From contig JADBWK010000152.1 of the NCBI GenBank assembly GCA_020404895.1, positions 1 to 38,829 of the forward strand: a stretch of 38,829 bases of DNA, written 5' to 3'. A model generated the notes under the pieces. The model was not told the origin of the DNA, did not search any database, and saw only the letters and a list, made by a program, of their open reading frames with translations. Position 1 is the stretch's first letter, and every line of letters starts with the position of its first letter. This stretch comes from Pseudanabaena sp. M085S1SP2A07QC (lineage in GTDB: Bacteria > Cyanobacteriota > Cyanobacteriia > Pseudanabaenales > Pseudanabaenaceae). The position numbers and the translations under genes are program-made. Shown piece by piece: positions 13,712 to 19,991 of this stretch.

Positions 13712-14022
13712 TCCGAGATTTCCAGCCCCCTTAGCGCTGGGAATCTTAAATAATGGGAATTCTTGGCGGTGCACCGCCTCTTTGCTTCCTGAAGTTTAAA
13801 TTTCCTAAGATTAGCGAATATAGCTGTAAATCCTCGGAAATATGACTCTACTGTCCAGTATTGGTATTATCATATATAAAACTATATGAAAATCATATAA
13901 AATAAGTGATTATTGCGATCGCACTTGTGATAGGGTTGGGTAAGCTATCATTACTTATCTAGTTTAGATTCTTTTAGAACCTGAAAGATAATGTTTGGGT
14001 AGCGCAGCACAGAGGATAGATC
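13712..14022. other. Gene-free leader of the J-domain gene
   Basis: About 310 bp without protein-like frames. The part at 13860-13910 is very AT-rich (ATCATATATAAAACTATATG) and is the likely promoter region; GAGGATAGATC precedes the GTG start at 14023. Confidence 0.4.
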
Positions 14023-15189
14023 GTGGAAAACCCAAGAACATTTCGTATAGATCGCGGCATCGGTCAATATGACTTTAATGATTACTACGCTGTCTTGGGC
14101 TTACCATTGACAGCAGAATCTTCTCTTGTGCGTAGGCGATATCTTCTAATTGCCAAATGCCTTCATCCTGATATTCATGGGCGATCAATTTCAGAGAAGG
14201 AAGTAGCTACTCAATATCTATCCAAGTTAGTTAATCCTGCTTACAATGTGCTTTCTCAAGAAAGAGAGCGAACAGAATATTCAGCAATTCTAAAACTGCT
14301 GGGAAAACGCTTAATGAAGCACAATCAAAAATTTTTGCCTCTTGCCGACATAGCTCAACAATATTTACTTTCATCAAAAGACTTTAATTATGAACAAACT
14401 GTTCATGAAATAGCCAAATTCCAGTATCAAGATCTTGGTCAAGCCTTAGAAAAAATTGCTTTATTAAGTGAACTGAATTTAATATATATTCTGCTGCAAG
14501 AGGGTTACAAACCTTTGCCAAGTTCACCGAGCGTAAGTTCTTCTGCTTATACGTCTTCTGTAAAACCTGCTAGTAACGACACCAGAATTCAAAATGGTAA
14601 TACAGTGGTTAATAGAGATAGCTCATCTACTAATACGGGTGTTAATAACACAGGGGTTAATAGAGCTAGCTCATCTTATTCCAGCTCAGGCAGCAGCTAC
14701 CAAATGCGAAGTGAGTCTCAAGCACCATTGCGTAATAACATTAATGCAGCTAATACTTCAGCAAAAAATACAACCCAAGCTGGTAATTCTAATCAAGCTA
14801 GTAGTTCAAACCAAGCTAACAACAAAAGCAATGCTACTCATGGTTCACTTAATCAATATATTCGACAGGCTGAAAACTACATCAATCAAAAATTATGGGC
14901 TTCAGCTCTAAAAGAACTGCGTAGTGCCATCCAACTTGATTGCAACAATAGCAAATGTCACGCTTTGTTGGGATTTGTCTACATGAATCAGAAATTATCT
15001 GGCTTGGCAAAGGTGAGTTTTCTGCAAGCACTGAAACTAAACCCTGATGAACCTATAGCCAGGCAGTATATTGATCAAGTAAGTGGCACAAATGGCACAA
15101 ATTCTGGTGGCACTGGTGAGCAAAAAAACGATCCTCAAGCTAAGAATGACAAAAAGGGTGGATTTTTTGGTTGGTTAGGTGGCGGTTAA
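14023..15189 (+). CDS. J-domain protein with TPR C-terminus
   Basis: 388 aa, GTG 14023 with AGAGGA 6 nt upstream. A DnaJ-type J domain spans about residues 17-90, with the HPD catalytic tripeptide at 48-50 (CLHPDIHG), so it can stimulate Hsp70 ATPase. Residues 100-165 are helical. Residues 168-280 are a Ser/Asn/Thr-rich linker with imperfect repeats (GVNNTGVNRASSSYSSSGSS, NSNQASSSNQANN). Two TPRs follow near 282-350 (YINQKLWASALKELRSAIQL). A glycine-rich end, KGGFFGWLGGG, recurs in cyanobacterial J-TPR proteins. It is probably a co-chaperone with a defined client; no Zn-finger or classical DnaJ C-domain is present. Confidence 0.85.
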   Translation: MENPRTFRIDRGIGQYDFNDYYAVLGLPLTAESSLVRRRYLLIAKCLHPDIHGRSISEKEVATQYLSKLVNPAYNVLSQERERTEYSAILKLLGKRLMKHNQKFLPLADIAQQYLLSSKDFNYEQTVHEIAKFQYQDLGQALEKIALLSELNLIYILLQEGYKPLPSSPSVSSSAYTSSVKPASNDTRIQNGNTVVNRDSSSTNTGVNNTGVNRASSSYSSSGSSYQMRSESQAPLRNNINAANTSAKNTTQAGNSNQASSSNQANNKSNATHGSLNQYIRQAENYINQKLWASALKELRSAIQLDCNNSKCHALLGFVYMNQKLSGLAKVSFLQALKLNPDEPIARQYIDQVSGTNGTNSGGTGEQKNDPQAKNDKKGGFFGWLGGG

Positions 15190-15195
15190 CGCTCT

Positions 15196-15247
15196 AAGCC
15201 TAAAAGATGAGAGGCTGCGATTCGCGCCGCCTCTCATCTTTTAGGCT
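15196..15247. terminator. 20-bp hairpin between J-domain gene and queG
   Basis: Arms AAGCCTAAAAGATGAGAGGC (15196-15215) and complement (15228-15247), with a partly paired GC-rich tip. It starts 7 nt after the stop and ends 8 nt before the queG ATG. Confidence 0.7.
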
Positions 15248-15255
15248 TTATACTG

Positions 15256-16209
15256 ATGGCGACTATAAATATGGAAAATTTATCGCAAGCTGAAATTAAA
15301 TTAGCAATTCAACAAAAAGCGAGCGCTCTCGGTTTTTGTAAAGTTGGGATTGCCAAAGCTGAGTCTGGAGTCGAAGCAGAACGTTTGCAAGAATGGCTAG
15401 CACTGGAATATCAAGCAGATATGGCTTGGATGACAAATCTTAAGCGGCAAGATATTACGCAGGTGATGGAAGGAGTAAAGTCGGTAATTTGTGTAGCTTT
15501 AAATTACTATACCCCGCACCAACATTCATGCGATCGCAATGTGGGTAAGATTTCCCGATATGGTTGGGGACGAGACTATCACAAGGTTTTGACCAAGAAG
15601 CTCAAAGCTTTGGCAACTTGGTTAAATGCTCAAGGGGAGAATATTCAAACTCGTTATTATGTGGATACTGGTCCGATCGCGGAAAAGGCTTTTGCTCAGA
15701 GAGCAGGGATCGGCTGGATTGGCAAACATAGCAATGTAATTACGCGGGACTATGGTTCTTGGTTGTTTTTGGGTGAAGTGCTGACTAATTTAGAATTAGA
15801 GCCTGATACACCACATACTGATCATTGTGGTACTTGTACACGTTGCCTTGATGCTTGTCCGACGGGAGCGATCGCTCAGCCATTCGTCGTCGATGCTAAT
15901 CGCTGTATTGCTTTTCACACGATTGAAAATAAAGCCGAACAGATCCCTGATGAGATCGCAGCTAATTTACAAAACTGGGTAGCTGGTTGTGATATTTGCC
16001 AAGATGTTTGCCCATGGAATCATCGGTTTGCTCAAGAGACTTTAGAATCTGACTTTCAACCTTTTCCCCATAATGTAGATCCTCAGTTGGAAACTCTAGC
16101 AAATATGACTGAACAGGAATGGGATCAAAATTTCACAGGCTCAGCGCTCAGGCGGATTAAACGCGATCGCTGGCAACGCAATGCCAAAACAGTAAGTGAT
16201 AATTTATAA
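15256..16209 (+). CDS. queG: Epoxyqueuosine reductase
   Basis: 317 aa, full length. QueG reduces epoxyqueuosine to queuosine in the wobble base of tRNA (Asp, Asn, His, Tyr), using cobalamin and two 4Fe-4S clusters. The N-terminal part has the B12-binding fold with ISRYGWGRDYHKVLTKKLKA and DTGPIAEKAFAQRAGIGWIG. Ferredoxin-type clusters appear as CGTCTRCLDACPTGA near residue 195 and CDICQDVCPWN near residue 247. The start is ATG 15256; ATG 15271 (MENLSQAEIK) is a close alternative. The gene stands alone between two palindromes. Its use of B12 matches the presence of the B12-dependent NrdJ in the same window. Confidence 0.95.
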   Translation: MATINMENLSQAEIKLAIQQKASALGFCKVGIAKAESGVEAERLQEWLALEYQADMAWMTNLKRQDITQVMEGVKSVICVALNYYTPHQHSCDRNVGKISRYGWGRDYHKVLTKKLKALATWLNAQGENIQTRYYVDTGPIAEKAFAQRAGIGWIGKHSNVITRDYGSWLFLGEVLTNLELEPDTPHTDHCGTCTRCLDACPTGAIAQPFVVDANRCIAFHTIENKAEQIPDEIAANLQNWVAGCDICQDVCPWNHRFAQETLESDFQPFPHNVDPQLETLANMTEQEWDQNFTGSALRRIKRDRWQRNAKTVSDNL

Positions 16210-16252
16210 TTTATAATTTATAATTTATAGTGAGGCAAAGCATCACTATAAA
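16201..16252. repeat. AT tandem repeat plus 10-bp hairpin at queG end
   Basis: AATTTAT(A) is repeated four times from 16201 and supplies the queG stop codon. It is followed by a hairpin TTTATAGTGA..TCACTATAAA (16224-16233 and 16243-16252). Likely terminator; the repeat number may vary by slippage. Confidence 0.6.
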
Positions 16253-16354
16253 CTAAGGTAAGTTTGCTAAGCCATTTAGCTTGTGTATATTTATTCTAGA
16301 AAACAGCTTAAATTAGAATAATTCCCAAACATCAATTTGAGTAATTAAACCATC

Positions 16355-17449
16355 TTGGCTGATCTAAAGATTGTTCGACATATTAAAGACGGTGCTGAGC
16401 GTTGGAATGCTTGGCGCGAAAAATCTCAGCCCGAGGCGATCGACTTGCAAAAAGCCGACTTGTCTGGGCTAAAGTTAGTCGGTGCAAATCTCTCACAAGT
16501 AAACTTCACTAAAGCCAACTTTAGTAAGGCTGATTTAACTCAAGCAGATCTATCGGGAGCAAATTTAAGTGAAGCTGCTTTTGTAAATTCCAACTTGAAA
16601 GGAGCCAATTTAAGTGGCGCAATTTTATTTCTTGTAAATTTTAGTCAAGCAAATCTTCAAGATGTAAATCTGACTAGCACGGATCTGCGATCGCTAGACC
16701 TGAAAGACATAAATCTTGGAATCGCTAATCTCTGTGGCGCAGACTTGCGCGGCGTAAATCTAAGTGGGGAAAGTTTCAAAGGTGCAAATCTTAGTGGCGC
16801 AAATCTCAGTGGTGCAAATCTGCAAAATACTGATTTTAGTGGCGCGAATTTAAGCAATGCGAACTTAAGTAGAGCCACGCTAAATCGAGCCAAATTACGG
16901 GGTACTTTATTAACCCGTGCTAATTTATGTGAGGCTTCCCTCGATTTTGCCGATATCAGCATGGCTGGATGTTTGATGGCAAATTTTAGCGAGGCAATCT
17001 TAAATAATGCCATTTTGAATAATGCAAACTTAGGCGGCGCGATCTTAAGTGGAGCACAACTGGTTGGGGCATCTCTATGTAATACATTCTTGAACGATGC
17101 TTCAATGAGTCTTGCTAACTTGACTAAAGCGAATCTCAGTGAAGCCGACCTCAGTAAAGCCTATATGCATAGAGCAATTTTGTCACAGTCAACCTGCATC
17201 GAAACTAAATTTCGTCATGCCGAGATGCAGGAAGTTGATTTGAGTAGAGCCATTCTCAAACAGGCTAATTTTGCGATCGCAAATCTGCAAAAGGCTTACT
17301 TTGGTGGCGCAGATTTGAGTGGCACGAACTTAACTGGAACTAATTTAGAGAATGCGAATCTGGCTAATGCCAATTTAACTGGTGCAGTACTTGAGAGTAC
17401 TATTTTGACAGATGCAAATATCCAAGGTGTGATCGGGCTTTCTCTATAA
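16355..17449 (+). CDS. Pentapeptide-repeat protein
   Basis: 364 aa. Start TTG 16355 (MADLKIVRHIKDGAERWNAW); no ATG fits and the Shine-Dalgarno is poor, so the start is uncertain. Residues 1-32 form a helical cap, then A(D/N)LxX repeats run almost without break from about 33 to 362 (ADLSGLKLVGANLSQVNFTK). That is over sixty repeats, forming a right-handed quadrilateral beta-helix. There is no signal peptide or transmembrane helix, so it is presumably cytoplasmic. The cap WNAWR...P...IDL is common in cyanobacterial members. The role of most such proteins is unknown. The stop codon lies inside a palindrome. Confidence 0.9.
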   Translation: MADLKIVRHIKDGAERWNAWREKSQPEAIDLQKADLSGLKLVGANLSQVNFTKANFSKADLTQADLSGANLSEAAFVNSNLKGANLSGAILFLVNFSQANLQDVNLTSTDLRSLDLKDINLGIANLCGADLRGVNLSGESFKGANLSGANLSGANLQNTDFSGANLSNANLSRATLNRAKLRGTLLTRANLCEASLDFADISMAGCLMANFSEAILNNAILNNANLGGAILSGAQLVGASLCNTFLNDASMSLANLTKANLSEADLSKAYMHRAILSQSTCIETKFRHAEMQEVDLSRAILKQANFAIANLQKAYFGGADLSGTNLTGTNLENANLANANLTGAVLESTILTDANIQGVIGLSL

Positions 17450-17483
17450 ATAGAATCGGCGCGAAGCACCGACTCTATTTATA
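17445..17483. terminator. 18-bp hairpin at the pentapeptide gene end
   Basis: Arms 17445-17462 and 17466-17483 pair with two G-T type mismatches; loop GAA, GGCGC/GCACC tip. It contains the TAA of the pentapeptide gene. Confidence 0.7.
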
Positions 17484-17529
17484 AATGATAGGATTCAGGG
17501 GAGATTTTGATAACTTTATAAGGATTAGC

Positions 17530-18393
17530 ATGGGAAGCATTGCATATTTGGATTGTCCGACAGGAATCGCGGGTGATATGTGTTTAGGTGCGCTGGTGAG
17601 CGCAGGTGTTCCTTTAGAGTATTTACAAGATATTGTTCATAAATTGGGACTTGCTCACGAAGTTAAGTTATGGACAGAATCTGTTCATCGTGGCAGTATC
17701 GAAGCCACAAAAATGCATGTCGAATTATTAAACTATAACGGTGAAGATCCGTCCGCCATTGCGATTAAGCAATCTCATTCTCATACTGATCATGTTCATT
17801 CCCATATCCATGCGGAACATAGTCATGAAGAACATACTCATAAAGAGCATTCCCATCCAATTCATCGCCACCTACCTGATATTGAGAAGATCATTCGTAA
17901 CGCTAAGTTGCCAAAACAAATTGAAGCTCGGAGTTTAGCAACATTTAAAGAATTAGCGATCGCAGAGGGAGCAGTCCACGGAATAGAACCAGAGGCAGTA
18001 CATTTTCATGAAGTAGGCGCAATTGATGCGATCGTGGATATTGTCTGCACTTGTGCAGGATTTGCTTGGCTGGAAGTTGACAAAATCTATTGCTCGGCTT
18101 TGCCTGCGGGTGGAGGCTATGTTGATTGTGATCATGGCAAGATGCCAGTGCCAGCGCCTGCCACTTTGAAATTGTGGGAAAAGCATGGGATAACTATATT
18201 TGATAATGGGATTAGGAAAGAATTAGTGACACCCACAGGAGCAGCGATCGCAGTTACGCTCTGTGAAAAGTTTGGTGAGGTTCCTTTAATGAAAATCAAA
18301 AAAGTTGGTCTGGGTGCAGGTACGCAGGATTTAGAAATTCCCAACGCTTTGCGTTTGTGGATTGGTAAGAGCAAAAAAAAACTCCTGAAATAA
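17530..18393 (+). CDS. larC: LarC, N-terminal part (0 frame)
   Basis: LarC installs nickel in the pincer cofactor of lactate racemase-type enzymes by a CTP-dependent metal insertion. This frame gives 287 aa. Start ATG 17530 has AAGGA 6 nt before it; an earlier ATG at 17485 would add 15 unrelated residues. Visible are YLDCPTGIAGDMCLGALVSA at the start, a His-rich loop near residues 80-115 (SHSHTDHVHSHIHAEHSHEE) likely to bind nickel, VHFHEVGAIDAIVDIV, and VTPTGAAIAVTL. It ends NALRLWIGKSKKKLLK at TAA 18391-18393, exactly in the linker of full LarC proteins. The rest lies in the -1 frame downstream and is probably joined by frameshifting. Confidence 0.93.
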   Translation: MGSIAYLDCPTGIAGDMCLGALVSAGVPLEYLQDIVHKLGLAHEVKLWTESVHRGSIEATKMHVELLNYNGEDPSAIAIKQSHSHTDHVHSHIHAEHSHEEHTHKEHSHPIHRHLPDIEKIIRNAKLPKQIEARSLATFKELAIAEGAVHGIEPEAVHFHEVGAIDAIVDIVCTCAGFAWLEVDKIYCSALPAGGGYVDCDHGKMPVPAPATLKLWEKHGITIFDNGIRKELVTPTGAAIAVTLCEKFGEVPLMKIKKVGLGAGTQDLEIPNALRLWIGKSKKKLLK

Positions 18394-18430
18394 AGAAACA
18401 TCGGGCATTGCCCGATGTTTCTTTATTTCA
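18373..18430 (+). promoter_or_regulatory. Predicted -1 ribosomal frameshift signal in larC
   Basis: Nine A (18373-18381) form a slippery AAA-AAA-AAA in the 0 frame. Four nt later a hairpin begins: arms 18386-18406 and 18410-18430, 21 bp, perfect, loop 18407-18409. After a -1 slip the codons ACT CCT GAA ATA AAG AAA continue without a stop into the second half. The 0-frame TAA lies inside the left arm. Confidence 0.75.
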
Positions 18431-18884
18431 AGGTTTTCAAAGTATAGAAACGATCTCAGTTTTAGAAACGCAAGTTGATGATATGACTGCTCAGGCGATC
18501 GCCTATACGATGGAGCAGTTATTGCAGAATGGCGCGTTAGACGTTTATACCCAAGCGATCGGCATGAAAAAATCGCGCAATGGGATTTTAATTACAGTTA
18601 TTTGCCCCTGCGATCGCCAATCTATTTGTGAACAAATTCTTTTTCGAGAAACTAGTACTCTTGGCATTAGATATCGCTTACAAGAGCGTAAAGTTCTCCA
18701 TCGGGAAATCCACGAAGTAGAAACAGAATTTGGCAAAGCAAGAGTTAAGATTGCATGGCGCAGTGGATTTTGTACAATTCAGCCAGAATATGAGGACTGT
18801 GCAAAGTTGGCGCGATCGCAAAATATTCCATTAACACAAGTGCAAGAAGCCGTTAGGTTAGCGGGAGAACTGATTAATCCGTAG
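18408..18884 (+). CDS. larC: LarC, C-terminal part (-1 frame)
   Basis: The frame shown begins at a TTG within the hairpin loop, but it is open further back to the A9 run, so it is better read as the -1 continuation of LarC (fusion of about 451 aa). Recognisable sequence starts at ETISVLETQVDDMTAQAIAY and includes DVYTQAIGMKKSRNGILITV, ETSTLGIRYRLQERKVLHRE and the end YEDCAKLARSQNIPL, all typical of the LarC C-terminal CTP/nickel domain. In Lactobacillus plantarum LarC1 and LarC2 are likewise joined by programmed frameshifting. The TAG at 18882-18884 overlaps the convergent gvpK remnant. Confidence 0.9.
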   Translation: MPDVSLFQGFQSIETISVLETQVDDMTAQAIAYTMEQLLQNGALDVYTQAIGMKKSRNGILITVICPCDRQSICEQILFRETSTLGIRYRLQERKVLHREIHEVETEFGKARVKIAWRSGFCTIQPEYEDCAKLARSQNIPLTQVQEAVRLAGELINP

Positions 18885-19082
18885 GGGCAATTTCTGCTTT
18901 TCCAAAGCCTGCAAGCTATCAGCGGCTTTCTCGATTTCAGACTCAGTTAATTTTTCGGCATCCATCCGCCGAATCACTTGAGCTTCCATTAACTGATGCA
19001 ACAATTCCACCAACGTGAGGATCAATGGAGCAAGTCCAGATTTTTTTGGTTTGACTATTAAACTATCAGTACTATCAGTCAT
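18858..19082 (-). pseudogene. gvpK: Gas vesicle protein GvpK, 3'-truncated
   Basis: 74 aa. Residues 13-58 (KKSGLAPLILTLVELLHQLM, EAQVIRRMDAEKLTESEIE) are a clear match to the conserved N-terminal half of GvpK (usually about 110-160 aa), a minor gas-vesicle assembly protein. From residue 62 the sequence (QKLPLRINQFSR) is unrelated and reads antisense through the last codons of larC. The conserved remainder of GvpK is missing. The junction carries GTAGGGGCAATT, the core of the 93-bp mobile repeat found twice nearby. No other gvp gene is in the window. Probably a non-functional leftover, although the N-terminal half is undamaged. Confidence 0.8.
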
Positions 19083-19127
19083 TTAGGAATTCCACAGATT
19101 TCTTCGCTTAGTTTACATCGGAAACCG

Positions 19128-19168
19128 AAGTAGCAGGTTGCGGTGCGAAGCACCGCAACCTGCTACTT
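19128..19168. terminator. 19-bp perfect hairpin abutting ABC gene stop
   Basis: Arms 19128-19146 and 19150-19168 (AAGTAGCAGGTTGCGGTGC and complement), GAA loop. It begins directly after the stop of the minus-strand ABC gene at 19169. Confidence 0.75.
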
Positions 19169-19786
19169 TTAGATCTTGCCATGGGAAATTTTCCAAGTTT
19201 GATCTGCCATCGAGTCAAGCTCTTCAGGATCATGGGTAACGACAAGGATCGTCCAATTTTTTTTGAGTTCTTGCAAGATGCCGAGAATTTGCTTACGCAT
19301 TGACCAATCTAAGCCTGCGGTTGGCTCATCTAGTAACAGCAAGCTGGGCTGACGAATTAACTGCACAGCAAGAGCTAACCGCCGCTGCTGACCACCACTT
19401 AGCGACTGAGGGGAATTGCTGGGGTTGAGATGACTTAAGCCTACAGAACTTAATGCCCCTTGTATGCGATCGCCATCTAGATCAATATGCCCTAATCTTA
19501 ATTCTTCTAAAATCGTACTCCCGCAAAAATGACGCTCAGGAAATTGGAACACTAAGCCGCATATTTGCTGTAAGTGATCGGGCATTAGTTCTTGAGATTT
19601 CCAATAAATGCTGCCGCTATTCCATTCGACAAATCCTGCCAAAATTTCTAATAATGTACTTTTGCCAGAGCCACTTGGACCCACCATCAATCCCAATTGC
19701 CGATCTTGTAACTCAAAGGATATGTTGTTGAGAATCGCTTCTGGGGTGGCAGGAGGGTGATAGCAAAGATTGCGGATCGAGAGCAT
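19169..19786 (-). CDS. ABC transporter ATP-binding protein, CbiO/EcfA-like
   Basis: About 205 aa. The start is ATG 19786 (MLSIRNLCYHPPATPEAILN); an upstream in-frame ATG (19840) would run through a palindrome. All ABC motifs are present: Walker A GPSGSGKST, Q-loop FQFPERHFCG, signature SLSGGQQRRLAL, Walker B LLLLDEPTAGLD and the switch His in VTHD. The FQFPE..LF-type Q-loop resembles the A components of energy-coupling-factor (CbiO) importers. Cyanobacterial stand-alone versions are common, and no permease gene is adjacent, so the substrate is unknown. It is cytoplasmic, bound to an unidentified membrane partner. Confidence 0.85.
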   Translation of the reverse strand: MLSIRNLCYHPPATPEAILNNISFELQDRQLGLMVGPSGSGKSTLLEILAGFVEWNSGSIYWKSQELMPDHLQQICGLVFQFPERHFCGSTILEELRLGHIDLDGDRIQGALSSVGLSHLNPSNSPQSLSGGQQRRLALAVQLIRQPSLLLLDEPTAGLDWSMRKQILGILQELKKNWTILVVTHDPEELDSMADQTWKISHGKI

Positions 19787-19793
19787 AAAATTT

Positions 19794-19840
19794 TTGAAGG
19801 TTAGAATGGCAAAGCTTAGCATTGTCATTCTAACCTTCAA
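19794..19840. repeat. 15-bp hairpin upstream of ABC gene
   Basis: TTGAAGGTTAGAATG (19794-19808) pairs with CATTCTAACCTTCAA (19826-19840) around a 17-nt loop. It lies in the 5' leader of the minus-strand ABC gene, so it could act on expression. Confidence 0.6.
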
Positions 19841-19854
19841 TGCAAACCCAAAAA

Positions 19855-19885
19855 AGTAGTGGCGGCGCTTCGCGCCGCCACTACT
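19855..19885. repeat. 14-bp perfect hairpin, GGCGGCGC-TTC tip
   Basis: AGTAGTGGCGGCGC (19855-19868) and its complement (19872-19885) with a TTC loop. The tip is identical to the one at 13655-13673. Confidence 0.75.
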
Positions 19886-19892
19886 TCTAAAT

Positions 19893-19985
19893 TAGGGCTT
19901 ACGCAAAAGAACGAAATGTAGGGGCAATTCATGAATTGCCCCTACGATGAAATGCGAATTTTAAGCCATTTTTGTGTAAGCCCTA
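19893..19985. mobile_element. 93-bp MITE-like element, copy 1
   Basis: The ends TAGGGCTTACGCAAAA and TTTTTGTGTAAGCCCTA are inverted repeats. The centre GTAGGGGCAATTCA/TGAATTGCCCCTAC is a perfect 28-bp palindrome. TA dinucleotides at both ends fit a TA target of Tc1/mariner-IS630-type transposases. The same structure and length occur at 22607-22699. It lies 3' of the hybrid kinase gene. Confidence 0.75.
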
Positions 19986-19991
19986 TAGATG

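Noticed and set aside
16657-17013. Minus-strand frame opposite the pentapeptide gene
   Set aside because: Its repetitive sequence is the shadow of the repeated codons on the plus strand.
692-19885. CRISPR array
   Set aside because: The repeats are palindromes at gene ends with unequal spacing and differing arms; no direct repeats with regular spacers and no cas genes.
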